Source: Guptibacillus hwajinpoensis
GTDB taxonomy: Bacteria; Bacillota; Bacilli; Bacillales; Guptibacillaceae
Assembly (NCBI RefSeq): GCF_020171785.1
Contig: NZ_JAIVAE010000022.1
Span: forward strand, 1 to 33,323
Reading direction: 5' to 3'
Length of the DNA: 33,323 nucleotides
A model generated the notes under the pieces. That model searched no databases and was not told where the DNA came from. It saw only the letters and a list, made by a program, of their open reading frames with translations. The translations under genes were made by a program, and so were the position numbers. Below, in pieces: positions 1 to 7,619 of this stretch; positions within the stretch are counted from its first letter, which is position 1, and the number at the start of each line of letters is the position of its first letter.

Positions 1-19
1 ACCCCCTCTCTCTTTCTTC

Positions 20-1351
20 TTATACAAACATATTCAAAATCAAAGCGCCACCAAAAGCAGCAAAGGAAAGCACTGTTTCCAACACAGTCCATGTTTTGAA
101 CGTTTCTTTAACCGTTAAGCCTAGATATTCCTTCACCATCCAGAACCCAGCATCGTTCACGTGTGAGAACATAAGTGAACCTGCACCTGTTACAATAACG
201 AGCAATTCAAGGTTTACCCCTGACATTGTTGCGATAATCGGCGAAACAATACCAGCCGCTGTTGTAAGGGCTACCGTTGCTGATCCTGTTGCAATTCGGA
301 TCAAACCTGCAATCATAAATGCGAGAACGAGCGGTGACAAAGAGAGATCCTGGGAAAGGTTTCCGATAATCGTACCAATTCCGCTATCAATCAAGATTTG
401 TTTAAAACCGCCACCTGCACCAATGATCAAGATGATAGAACCTACAGGTAGAATACACTCTTCCACGTATTTTTTAATTTGTTTTTTGTCTAATCCCTGA
501 CGGAAGCCAAGGAAATAGAAAGCAAAGAAACAAGAAAGTAACAATGCTACGAGCGGGCTACCGATAAATTCTAAAATACCTACCGCATCACCTGGTAAAG
601 GTAGAAACGGTGCGAATGTTCCTAAGACAAGAAGCAAGACAGGCATAATGATCGTCGTAAATGAAATGCCTGTTCCAGGTAGCGTAGAAGGATCGCGCTG
701 GTCTTCTACTTTGATCAAATCAGGCTCACCTTCAGGAACGACGCGCTTATTAATCCACTTCGCGAATACCGGACCGCCAAGAATACCTGCTGGAAGCGCT
801 ATTATGAGTGAGTATAAAAGAACCTTACCAAGATCGGCTTCATAAATTCCAATCGCTGCAACCGCACCTGGATGTGGCGGAATCAATCCGTGCACAATCG
901 ACAAGCCTGCTACGGCTGGTAGCGCAATCAATAAAATGTTTTTCTTCGTTGCTTTTTGAATCGATATAACAAGTGGTAATAAAATGAGAATACCAACTTC
1001 AAAGAATACTGGGATACCGATAATAAATCCTGAGAAAAACATCGCCCACGGGAGCTTCTTCTCTCCAAAAACGCGAATAAAGAAATTCGCAATCTGTAAA
1101 CCTGCTCCAGATTCAGATAACAGTTTTCCAAGAATTGTACCAAGAGCTAGAATACCAACTAAGTGACCGAGAACGCCACCAACGCCCGTTTCATACGATC
1201 CTATAATATTGACCCATTCCATACCAGACATGACTGCTAGGAATAAAGCCGCTACCGTTAAACCGATAAACGCATGCCACTGAAAAACAGAAACTCCTAC
1301 GATGACAATTGCAATCGATATGAGTGTTATTGCTAAAAGATAAATTTCCAT
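20..1351 (-). CDS. GntP-family gluconate/organic acid permease
   Basis: Membrane permease of 443 residues that should import gluconate or a related sugar acid (for example glycerate) with protons. The protein is almost wholly hydrophobic, with about a dozen membrane segments, and carries family hallmarks: GVGGVLGHLVGILALG near residue 55, KLLSESGAG, and the strongly conserved FFEVGILILLPL and GLIPPHPGAVAAI. Length fits the family (about 440-450). The ATG at 1351 is chosen because GAGGTGGG lies 8 nt upstream; the open frame extends 33 codons further without a second site. No kinase or GntR regulator is visible on this side; any partner genes would lie left of the window. The substrate cannot be told from sequence. 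Confidence 0.9.
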   Translation of the reverse strand: MEIYLLAITLISIAIVIVGVSVFQWHAFIGLTVAALFLAVMSGMEWVNIIGSYETGVGGVLGHLVGILALGTILGKLLSESGAGLQIANFFIRVFGEKKLPWAMFFSGFIIGIPVFFEVGILILLPLVISIQKATKKNILLIALPAVAGLSIVHGLIPPHPGAVAAIGIYEADLGKVLLYSLIIALPAGILGGPVFAKWINKRVVPEGEPDLIKVEDQRDPSTLPGTGISFTTIIMPVLLLVLGTFAPFLPLPGDAVGILEFIGSPLVALLLSCFFAFYFLGFRQGLDKKQIKKYVEECILPVGSIILIIGAGGGFKQILIDSGIGTIIGNLSQDLSLSPLVLAFMIAGLIRIATGSATVALTTAAGIVSPIIATMSGVNLELLVIVTGAGSLMFSHVNDAGFWMVKEYLGLTVKETFKTWTVLETVLSFAAFGGALILNMFV

Positions 1352-1421
1352 GATAACTCCCACCTCTTCTGAAATAAAGGATATTTTCAATGAATCTCTG
1401 AAAACCCTTCCAACTTTCTTT

Positions 1422-1450
1422 ATTATAGGAATTATTATTTCATAAATCAA
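1422..1450 (-). promoter_or_regulatory. Sigma-A promoter of the GntP-family gene
   Basis: Read on the minus strand: -35 TTGATT (1445-1450), 17-bp spacer, -10 TATAAT (1422-1427). It lies about 70 bp upstream of the chosen start. Matches are 5/6 and 6/6 to consensus with ideal spacing. Confidence 0.75.
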
Positions 1451-1464
1451 CGAAAACGCTTAAA
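1451..1464 (-). promoter_or_regulatory. Possible CcpA cre site upstream of the permease promoter
   Basis: On the plus strand CGAAAACGCTTAAA, directly abutting the -35 box. It matches the cre consensus TGNAANCGNWNNCA at all fixed positions except the first T and the C before the last base. Catabolite repression of a sugar-acid permease is expected in Bacillaceae, but two mismatches leave this tentative. Confidence 0.35.
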
Positions 1465-1669
1465 AAATTTTTCTGAAGTATCGTTATTCTATTAATTTAT
1501 TGAATGAAATTTCTTCATAAACCCTTTCATATCAAGGTTTACCCACACGAAAAAAATAATCACAAAATATGATGTTATTTTAAAAATTATTTTTTCAGTC
1601 AATAGTTTTTCTTAAATCCAACCACCATTTTTAATCATTTCACAAAGAGATGTGACATTGAATTTCCTC
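1465..1669. other. Gene-free AT-rich gap
   Basis: No convincing open frame, RNA or terminator. A weaker minus-strand promoter-like pair (TTGACT near 1596-1601 with an AT-rich -10) may be seen, but the promoter nearer the permease is much better. Confidence 0.5.
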
Positions 1670-1806
1670 CTAAGGTAAAATCGCGTGATCTAGACCGAGC
1701 CAATCAACAAAAGATCCAACCGACTTCGCAATGATTCGGGTCTCGTATTTATAACTGAATTCTCCACTTTGATTCATTTCAGATAGCGGAACCCATACTT
1801 CTAAAT
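1670..1806 (-). pseudogene. Possible C-terminal remnant of an unknown protein
   Basis: About 45 codons on the minus strand with protein-like composition (…VPLSEMNQSGEF…, …SVGSFVDWLGLDH…) ending in a stop at 1670-1672. The frame can be extended upstream only by reading through the terminator hairpin at 1810-1842 and over the end of the HAAS gene, with no start or ribosome binding site. It therefore looks like the tail of a gene whose front was lost when the neighbouring genes were joined to it. Family not recognised; it could also be chance. Confidence 0.3.
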
Positions 1807-1809
1807 AAT

Positions 1810-1842
1810 AAAAGAAGACTGCTCTAGGAGCAGCCTTCTTTT
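1810..1842 (-). terminator. Intrinsic terminator of the padR-HAAS operon
   Basis: Stem GAAGaCTGCTC / GAGCAGcCTTC with a TAG loop, preceded on the plus strand by an A-run, so that the minus-strand transcript ends in a U-rich tail. It starts 7 bp after the HAAS stop codon. Confidence 0.85.
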
Positions 1843-1848
1843 GGTAAC

Positions 1849-2802
1849 TCACAATTTCGCTTTCCAAAATCCCTTTATCATATCAATCCCCGCACTAATG
1901 ACAAAAAAGAGTCCGATTGCTGCTAACAAAACATTTTGAACCGTTCCAGACAGGGATAATAACTTCGTAAAATCGTCATGAATGAGACGATCGTTTAAAA
2001 GCATGATCACAATCACGGCGGTTGCGAAGACATGATGAACAGTGTTCGCAATGGCTAACCGTTTCGTCCAATAGCCGACAAGTATTTTGTACAGCGCAAG
2101 CAACACCGCTGTTAGAAGAGCTAGACTAACAAGCGGCCAATAAGAGAGCAGCACCTCATTGTTAAAGAAAGGCACATCGATTTCGCCATTTCTGATGATG
2201 CCAAGCAAATGCTCAGCGTTAAAGTATAGCGTCGCCCATACCGCTGCAAAGAGAAGATCACTAAACAGTTCAAACTTTGAAATTTTCTTTTTCTTCGGCG
2301 GAGTGGTCACTTTCGTTAATTCATCTGCAGACCATTTATGACTACTACCTGTCACCTTCAAATTGGTTCGCTCTAAGACAACAAAGACGAGCGTAATCCA
2401 GAATAGCGTTTGGATGAAGGTATTCCATAAACCACTAATGGCATCCCCAAGTAAATGAAAGAAAACAGCTCCTATCGTTTCAGTCCCATTGTAATCGATA
2501 ACATTCGCTGTCATAAACAAGATAAAGGTGACGGTCAAAGCGATTGGCATCACAGTTTTTAATAATTTAACATAATGCTCGAAATATTGTGGACCGATTA
2601 AATACATTGGCCAGTCTCGGAATCCGTTTGCCATCTGTACCGGGCTTCCAAGTTCATTAAGAACCCTTTTCACATCTTCTTCCGTTGCACTATCTGGCAA
2701 CATATCCCCGATTGTCGAGCGCAATTCAAGGGCAATGTCTTCTCGACTGGATTCAGGAAGCCTTTTCGTCACTTCTCCAATGTAAACCTCAATCAGATTC
2801 AC
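1849..2802 (-). CDS. HAAS-domain membrane protein, partner of PadR
   Basis: Protein of 317 residues. Residues 1-60 form a soluble helical HAAS-type domain (LIEVYIGEVTKRLPES…, then EEDVKRVLNELGSPVQMA), the module typically encoded next to a PadR repressor and thought to sense or signal through it. Residues from about 80 hold roughly seven membrane segments. The start is GTG (2800-2802), overlapping the end of the PadR gene by 14 bp, so the two are translationally coupled. The membrane part is not assigned a reaction; a role in envelope or membrane stress is usual for such pairs but is inference here. Confidence 0.8.
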   Translation of the reverse strand: MNLIEVYIGEVTKRLPESSREDIALELRSTIGDMLPDSATEEDVKRVLNELGSPVQMANGFRDWPMYLIGPQYFEHYVKLLKTVMPIALTVTFILFMTANVIDYNGTETIGAVFFHLLGDAISGLWNTFIQTLFWITLVFVVLERTNLKVTGSSHKWSADELTKVTTPPKKKKISKFELFSDLLFAAVWATLYFNAEHLLGIIRNGEIDVPFFNNEVLLSYWPLVSLALLTAVLLALYKILVGYWTKRLAIANTVHHVFATAVIVIMLLNDRLIHDDFTKLLSLSGTVQNVLLAAIGLFFVISAGIDMIKGFWKAKL

Positions 2803-3151
2803 GCTCTTCCTCTCCTTTCAATAATGTTCCTAACTCGCTTGACGTTTTTTCCCACTCCGCCTTTAGCTGTTCAAAAATATCACGACCATCCTCACTTAAA
2901 ACGTAATACTTACGTGGTCTGCTTTCTGTCGTATCCCAACTGCTCGTCACAAGTCCCTGCTTTTCTAATCTGCGAAGAAGTGGATACAGCGTGCTTTGTT
3001 CAATGGAGATTCCTGACTTTTCAAGTGACTGAACAAGTAAATACCCATATTGAGGAGACCGTAATTGGCTTAGTACCGCAAGCGTTAACGTTCCTCTTCT
3101 AAGTTCCGTTATTAATGACTGTAACAGCGTCACATCTTCACCAACTTCCAT
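2789..3151 (-). CDS. PadR-family transcriptional repressor
   Basis: Winged-helix regulator of 120 residues: LRRGTLTLAVLSQL, YGYLLVQSLEKSGI, STLYPLLRRLEKQGLV and the wing …SRPRKYYVLSEDGR are the PadR signature, followed by a short C-terminal dimerisation helix. It heads a two-gene operon with the HAAS membrane protein. The ATG at 3151 lies only about 24 nt downstream of the expected transcription start and has no clear ribosome binding site; a GTG at 3133 is an alternative start. The operator overlaps promoter and start codon, so tight autorepression is likely. Confidence 0.92.
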   Translation of the reverse strand: MEVGEDVTLLQSLITELRRGTLTLAVLSQLRSPQYGYLLVQSLEKSGISIEQSTLYPLLRRLEKQGLVTSSWDTTESRPRKYYVLSEDGRDIFEQLKAEWEKTSSELGTLLKGEEERESD

Positions 3152-3193
3152 ACTGTATGTCGTACACCATTTATACTATGTATCATACAGTAT
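3150..3193. promoter_or_regulatory. PadR operator, perfect 10-bp inverted repeat
   Basis: ATACTGTATG (3150-3159) and CATACAGTAT (3184-3193) are exact reverse complements separated by 24 bp. The right arm overlaps the -10 box of the padR promoter and the left arm overlaps the padR start codon, as expected for autorepression. Confidence 0.75.
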
Positions 3194-3210
3194 TACGTGT
3201 GAGATAACAA
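3182..3210 (-). promoter_or_regulatory. Sigma-A promoter of the padR-HAAS operon
   Basis: Minus strand: -35 TTGTTA (3205-3210), 17-bp spacer, -10 TATGAT (3182-3187). The -10 is inside the right half of the inverted-repeat operator. Confidence 0.75.
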
Positions 3211-3241
3211 TATGATTTTCTCAATAATTGCGAAAGAGGCA

Positions 3242-3267
3242 GGGGGTCAGGTACGAACCTGGCCCCC
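3242..3267. repeat. 24-bp palindrome family, copy 1 (degenerate)
   Basis: GGGGGTCAGGTACG followed by AACCTGGCCCCC: a variant with an imperfect centre and one changed arm base. It sits just upstream of the extended -10 promoter of the histidine kinase gene. Confidence 0.8.
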
Positions 3268-3283
3268 CTGCCCTTTATTCATT

Positions 3284-3292
3284 TGTTATAAT
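3284..3292 (+). promoter_or_regulatory. Extended -10 promoter of the histidine kinase gene
   Basis: TGTTATAAT, that is TGn plus a consensus TATAAT (3287-3292), 37 bp upstream of the start codon. No good -35 is present because the region is occupied by the degenerate palindrome; the TGn extension may compensate. No sigma-H motif was seen. Confidence 0.5.
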
Positions 3293-3328
3293 AGATTAAT
3301 AGCTAATGAGATGTGGAGGGTACCCCTA

Positions 3329-5494
3329 ATGATGACAGCTTCCTTTTTTGCTCATTACGATGCCATTCCCTTGTCCCTCTTTATTTTGGATCGGAACGGT
3401 CACATTGCCCATCGTAATGAATATGCCATTTCAAGATTTTCATCCTATGAACAGATGGATTTCATACAATCCTATGAAAGCATATTAAGGATAAAAGAGA
3501 ACGAACTAACTCCCTCTTTAAATAAAGCACTGAACGTGAAGCTGGGAGAGTATATTTCCATTCCTCTCCCTCATACAAACGAAATGATTCGCCTTTCCCC
3601 AATTAACGACGAACTGATTACGTTCATCATTATTGAAGATAAGGAGGCGATTTATAAAAAAGCCCAGCAGAAAGATATCGAAACTCCCTTTGATGAAAAG
3701 TCGAAAGAACTTCAGCAGCAAATTCATTCATTAATTGATGAGAACCCAGACGGCATTGCTTTTATCGATGAACGCCTGCACCTGAAGCTCATCAATCGAT
3801 CACTTCATCACATGCTCGGTTATTCTCTTGAGGACTTACGTAATGCTCCAATAGAAGTGGTTGACGAGCAAACCATTCAAACGATCGGAAGACACTTTGA
3901 ATTAGCACTCCACGGTGATCAGCGTCCATATGAAATTGAAGCGAGCGATGTCCACGGAAATCGCGTGCATCTTCTTATTAAAACGATCCCAATTCATACA
4001 AACGGACGTTTTCGCGGTGCTTATAAAATTGTGAAAGATATCACTGAATTTAAAGGCGCTCAACTTGATGCCCTCGATCAGGCAGAACAATTACGCTCGC
4101 TTATTGATTCCATTCCAGAGTTTATTATTTTTAAAGATGAGAATGGAAAAATCATCGAAATGAATGCATACGCAAAACGAATTTTCGGAATTGAAGAAGG
4201 AAAATACAAAGGGAAAACGTGCGAAGAATTAAACTGTAGCAGCATCGATGCCTATCATCTACTAAAAAATAACGCGAATACGGATTGCTTAGCCTGGGAG
4301 CAACAAACAAAAGTCGAATATGAATATGAACTCGAACTAGCGAGTGGTGAAGTCGCCACGTTTGAAATCATTAAATCACCAACTTATCATTCCAACGGAA
4401 AACGGAAATACCTTATTGCGATTGGAAGAGATATTACAAAGCGGACAGAAGTCGAGCGTGAACTGATCGAAAGTCAGGAGCTGATCGAATCCATTTTCAC
4501 GAATAACGCCGATGCGATTTCCGTTAGTAACCTGGACAAAGAAATTATTCAGGTGAATCCAGCTTTTAAGAAACTTTACGGATACAACGATAGGGACATG
4601 ATCGCTCATTTACAAGACATCTATCCTGATCAAAATAAAGAAGAAGCAAGCCGCATCATCAAAGCAGTGCTTGTTGGTGAAGGGGTAGTTGATTTTGAAA
4701 CGGTAAGAGTAAAAAAAGATGGCACACCGATCGATGTGAGCGTCACCTACTCCCCCATCAAAGATCACGAAGGAAACGTGACCGCGATGTCCGCCATTAC
4801 CCGAGATATTCGAGACCGAAAAAAAACCGAAGAACTTCTTCTTCGTTCAGAAAAACTTTCAGCAATCGGCCAGCTAGCAGCGGCTGTCGCACATGAAGTG
4901 CGCAACCCATTAACATCTGTCAAAGGCTTTATTCAGCTCTACAAGGATCGCATTAACGACGAAATTCTTGAACTCATGCTTTCTGAAATGGATCGAATTG
5001 AAGGGATTATTAACGAGTTTCTCTCACTCGCGAGACCTCAAGCAGTCACATATCAACAAATTGATATTATGGCACTAATGCGGAACGTTGTTTCCCTTAT
5101 GAATCCTGAACTTCTATTAAATAAAGTGAATGTCAGAACCGCTTTTCACACGCCATCCCTTATGATGCACTGTGAAAAAAACCAGATCACACAAGTTCTG
5201 ATGAATGTGATCAAAAACGGGATTGAATCGATGCCGGATGGCGGACTTCTTTCCATCACTACCTGCAACTCTGATACCCATTTGTATATTGAAATTGCCG
5301 ATAAAGGAGTCGGGATACCAAAAGATCGTTTGGAACGACTAGGCGAACCATTTTTCTCTAATAAAGATACAGGAACAGGACTAGGCCTTGTTGTTTGTTA
5401 CAAAATCATCCACGAACATCATGGCACGATTCACTTTGATAGCACGGTAGGGGTTGGGACGGTTGTAACCATTACGTTACCTCTACAACATTAA
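3329..5494 (+). CDS. Soluble multi-PAS sporulation-type sensor histidine kinase
   Basis: Cytosolic histidine kinase of 721 residues, resembling the phosphorelay kinases KinA/KinE that feed phosphate to Spo0F and so to Spo0A. Domains: a degenerate PAS at about 1-95, PAS at about 133-240, PAS at about 254-375, PAS at about 383-500, then the DHp domain with AVAHEVRNPLTSVKGFIQLY (His522 phosphoacceptor) and the ATPase domain with the N box (NVIKNGIESMP), DKGVGIP and GTGLGLVVCYKII. There are no membrane segments. The H-box wording is typical of sporulation kinases. ATG 3329 follows GGAGGG by 8 nt; an ATG at 3332 is equally possible. No response regulator is adjacent, as expected of an orphan phosphorelay kinase. 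Its role in sporulation is inferred from family resemblance. Confidence 0.88.
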   Translation: MMTASFFAHYDAIPLSLFILDRNGHIAHRNEYAISRFSSYEQMDFIQSYESILRIKENELTPSLNKALNVKLGEYISIPLPHTNEMIRLSPINDELITFIIIEDKEAIYKKAQQKDIETPFDEKSKELQQQIHSLIDENPDGIAFIDERLHLKLINRSLHHMLGYSLEDLRNAPIEVVDEQTIQTIGRHFELALHGDQRPYEIEASDVHGNRVHLLIKTIPIHTNGRFRGAYKIVKDITEFKGAQLDALDQAEQLRSLIDSIPEFIIFKDENGKIIEMNAYAKRIFGIEEGKYKGKTCEELNCSSIDAYHLLKNNANTDCLAWEQQTKVEYEYELELASGEVATFEIIKSPTYHSNGKRKYLIAIGRDITKRTEVERELIESQELIESIFTNNADAISVSNLDKEIIQVNPAFKKLYGYNDRDMIAHLQDIYPDQNKEEASRIIKAVLVGEGVVDFETVRVKKDGTPIDVSVTYSPIKDHEGNVTAMSAITRDIRDRKKTEELLLRSEKLSAIGQLAAAVAHEVRNPLTSVKGFIQLYKDRINDEILELMLSEMDRIEGIINEFLSLARPQAVTYQQIDIMALMRNVVSLMNPELLLNKVNVRTAFHTPSLMMHCEKNQITQVLMNVIKNGIESMPDGGLLSITTCNSDTHLYIEIADKGVGIPKDRLERLGEPFFSNKDTGTGLGLVVCYKIIHEHHGTIHFDSTVGVGTVVTITLPLQH

Positions 5495-5496
5495 AG

Positions 5497-6321
5497 TTAT
5501 GTAAAAGATTGGGATAATAACTTGAGCAGGTCTGGGCTATTTGTATGGAGATACATCTCTCTACGCAGCGGCTCTCCTTTAAGCGGAAGAAACGTGACCC
5601 CTTTTTGTTCGATCGCATCCGCCATCATTTTCGGTAAATACGCAACCCCAATTCCAAGGGAAACGAGTCCACCCATACCAAGATAATGTGTTTCTAACAC
5701 ATCCCCTTCAAATAAATGATCACTTAAAAGCCCTCTTACTTGCTCGGATAGGTAGCCGGTAGGAGGGATAATTTGCGTGTAGCTGAAGCATTCGTTTAGC
5801 GTTATCTCGTTCTTACCCGCACGTGTTTTAGAGGTTGGTATGGCTGCGACAAATGGTTCTGAGAAAAGAAAAGTCGAATACATCCCTTCAATTGCTGCCG
5901 TATTTTGAACAAGGGCTGCATCAATTTCATGCGCTTTTAACAGCGGAACTAAATCAAGACTATCCTCACGAATGGCCGTTACGTTTACGTTGGAATATTG
6001 TAGCTTTTTATAAAATCCCGGCAAAAAGTATGTGCTCAACATTGGCGTTGATCCAAAACGAATCTGATCAAATTTCTTATACCGATCAACCGTTTGATTG
6101 ATTTGTGAAAAAAGCGGCCTGATGTCCTCGTAAAACGCCTTTCCTTTTGTCGTTAGCTCTACTCCTTTTACTGAACGGTTAAAGAGAGAAAAACCAATCT
6201 CCTCTTCAAGTTTCTTCATTTGCTTGCTTAACGCTGGTTGTGAAACGAATAGTGACTTTGCTGCACTTGTGAAGCTTCTCTCTTCAGCAATTTTAATAAA
6301 ATACGTTAATTGATGGAGCAT
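5497..6321 (-). CDS. LysR-family transcriptional regulator
   Basis: 274 residues. N-terminal helix-turn-helix: LTYFIKIAEERSFTSAAKSL, SQPALSKQMKKLEEEIGFSL, FNRSVKGVELTTKG; the rest is the periplasmic-binding-like effector domain. The ATG at 6321 has AGGAGG upstream. It is divergent from the two SMR transporter genes, with a LysR-type T-N11-A box between, so it probably controls them and itself. The gene is convergent with the histidine kinase and their stops are only 2 bp apart, with no terminator between, so the 3' ends of the two mRNAs should overlap. The effector is unknown. Confidence 0.92.
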   Translation of the reverse strand: MLHQLTYFIKIAEERSFTSAAKSLFVSQPALSKQMKKLEEEIGFSLFNRSVKGVELTTKGKAFYEDIRPLFSQINQTVDRYKKFDQIRFGSTPMLSTYFLPGFYKKLQYSNVNVTAIREDSLDLVPLLKAHEIDAALVQNTAAIEGMYSTFLFSEPFVAAIPTSKTRAGKNEITLNECFSYTQIIPPTGYLSEQVRGLLSDHLFEGDVLETHYLGMGGLVSLGIGVAYLPKMMADAIEQKGVTFLPLKGEPLRREMYLHTNSPDLLKLLSQSFT

Positions 6322-6357
6322 ACTGCTTAACCTCCTTTACTATAGAATCTTCCTTTC

Positions 6358-6375
6358 ATTATAACCTGAAGTTAT
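6358..6375. promoter_or_regulatory. LysR-type operator overlapping the LysR -10 box
   Basis: ATAAC-CTGAA-GTTAT (6361-6375) is a perfect 5-5-5 inverted repeat and contains the T-N11-A core of LysR boxes. On the minus strand a consensus TATAAT (6358-6363) for the LysR gene overlaps its left arm, which fits negative autoregulation and activation of the divergent transporter genes. Confidence 0.7.
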
Positions 6376-6460
6376 GGATAGATCATTTTTTGATATTACC
6401 CACCCCCCTCCTCTACACGTTATGCTAATCCTAGATCAAAGCAATACTAGGAGGATAACG

Positions 6461-6811
6461 ATGAAGAATGTCTATTTATGGCTCGGAATTGCCATTATAT
6501 TTGAGGTGATTGGCGCAACATTCATGAAATTCACCGATGGTTTTAGTAACTGGGGGCCTACCCTTATCGTCATTTTAAGTTATGCCATTGCGCTTCTTTT
6601 TTATATTTTTCTCACGAAAGACCATGATCTAGGAATCATTAATGCTCTATGGTCAGGTGGGGGTACCGTCATCATTGCCGTTGCTGGCATTCTCCTCTTT
6701 CAGGAGTCCACATCGCTCATCAAATTACTAGCCATAAAGCTGATTGTAATCGGAATTATTGGCTTAAATACGAAATCTCGCTATAGGAAAGAAGGAGGGA
6801 ATGTTTCATGA
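6461..6811 (+). CDS. SMR-family transporter subunit A (keeps the catalytic Glu)
   Basis: 116-residue protein with four membrane helices, of the small multidrug resistance family (EmrE/EbrAB/YkkCD type), expected to export cations or other small compounds using protons. The membrane-embedded glutamate is present (IIFEVIGATFMKFTDG, Glu13). The Trp of helix 3 is kept (NALWSGGG), but the position matching EmrE Tyr60 is Asn. Positive charges cluster at the C-terminal tail (KSRYRK), suggesting N-in/C-in topology. ATG 6461 follows AGGAGG by 6 nt; the open frame extends 29 codons further upstream without support. It overlaps the next gene by 4 bp. Confidence 0.9.
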   Translation: MKNVYLWLGIAIIFEVIGATFMKFTDGFSNWGPTLIVILSYAIALLFYIFLTKDHDLGIINALWSGGGTVIIAVAGILLFQESTSLIKLLAIKLIVIGIIGLNTKSRYRKEGGNVS

Positions 6812-7104
6812 CCTACCTAATTCTTGCCCTCACGTTTTCCATTATTGGAAGCATCGCAGTTAAATACTCTGCCGGGTTTACTAAGAAAATACCAGGCTTG
6901 GCCGCTTTCTTCCTTTTTGGGCTTTGCATCTACTTTCTAACGTTATCTGTCCAATTCATCGAAGTTGGTCTTGCCTACGCCATCTGGTCCGGCGGTTCCA
7001 TTGCTGGTACAACCATTGCGGGCCTCATCTTATTCAATGAGAAAGCGACTAGAAGAAAATTTATCTCCATCGCGCTCATTATGCTTGGCGTCGTGCTATT
7101 ATAG
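6808..7104 (+). CDS. SMR-family transporter subunit B (Glu replaced by Ser)
   Basis: 98-residue, four-helix SMR protein. It aligns to EmrE across its length (GSIAVKYSAGFTKKIPG, GLAYAIWSGGSIAGTT), but the essential membrane Glu is Ser (LTFSIIGS, Ser11). It keeps the Tyr-Ala-Ile-Trp motif that subunit A lacks. Positive charges lie in loops 1 and 3 (TKKIP, KATRRK), predicting the opposite membrane orientation to subunit A. ATGA overlap with subunit A and an AAGGAGGG site 9 nt upstream indicate coupled translation. The pair most likely works only as an antiparallel heterodimer. Confidence 0.9.
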   Translation: MTYLILALTFSIIGSIAVKYSAGFTKKIPGLAAFFLFGLCIYFLTLSVQFIEVGLAYAIWSGGSIAGTTIAGLILFNEKATRRKFISIALIMLGVVLL

Positions 7105-7118
7105 GTCTTAAGTAGGTC

Positions 7119-7142
7119 GGGGTCTGGCACGTACCTGACCCC
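7119..7142. repeat. 24-bp palindrome family, copy 2
   Basis: GGGGTCTGGCAC followed by GTACCTGACCCC: one changed arm base and a CACGTA centre. It lies 15 bp after the SMR operon and just before the next gene. No U-run follows on the plus strand. Confidence 0.85.
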
Positions 7143-7166
7143 CTACCCTAAATCGAGGTGATCCCA

Positions 7167-7571
7167 TTGCGCAAATGCATCATCTTATTACCATTCCTTC
7201 TCTTACTCTTAAGCTGTCAAAATGACGAATTTCAGCTTCTTGATGAAACCACACAGATCAACGTTATCAAAGTGAGCGAATTGTCCCCTTCTCCGGAACA
7301 ATATGAGCATGAAGGAAAACTCATGAATGAAATCACCTCAATAGAAACGATCGATCAAGTACGTCACGCGCTCGAAAAAGCAGACGTTGGGAGTACTGAA
7401 AATGCCGACCTGGATCTTCCCTCTTACAAAGTCCTTTTTCTAAACGATGATAAAGTGCTGAAAATACTGGGCTATTATCCAAAAGATAAGCATCACGAAA
7501 CCGACGCCTTTCTTTCTCTTGAAAAAGAGCGCGTCTATCGTCTTTCAAGTTCTCTTCATATTGTACCCTAA
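7167..7571 (+). CDS. Small lipoprotein of unknown function
   Basis: 134 residues. Type II signal peptide (RKCIILLPFLLLLLSC) with lipobox LLSC, so Cys16 should be lipidated and the protein anchored outside the membrane. The mature part is charged, with no recognised domain; a segment near residues 50-100 (EITSIETIDQVRHAL, DLPSYKVLFLND, VLKILGYYP) suggests a small alpha/beta fold. TTG at 7167 is taken as the start because GAGGTGAT lies just upstream; the frame itself opens at a GTG inside that ribosome binding site. It is the last plus-strand gene before a bidirectional hairpin. Confidence 0.75.
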   Translation: MRKCIILLPFLLLLLSCQNDEFQLLDETTQINVIKVSELSPSPEQYEHEGKLMNEITSIETIDQVRHALEKADVGSTENADLDLPSYKVLFLNDDKVLKILGYYPKDKHHETDAFLSLEKERVYRLSSSLHIVP

Positions 7572-7579
7572 ACATAAAA

Positions 7580-7614
7580 AGTGCTGCTCAACCAAAACTC
7601 TGGCAAGCAGCACT
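7580..7614 (-). terminator. Terminator between convergent lipoprotein and GNAT genes
   Basis: Perfect 9-bp stem AGTGCTGCT / AGCAGCACT. The minus-strand copy is followed by TTTTT, so it mainly ends the acetyltransferase transcript; on the plus strand the U-tail is weak. Confidence 0.8.
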
Positions 7615-7619
7615 GTTCC

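Noticed and set aside
96-500. 134-codon plus-strand frame over the permease gene
   Set aside because: It is antisense to a clear GntP-family protein and has no ribosome binding site or protein-like pattern.
5835-6101. 88-codon plus-strand frame inside the LysR gene
   Set aside because: Antisense shadow of a well-defined regulator, no initiation site.
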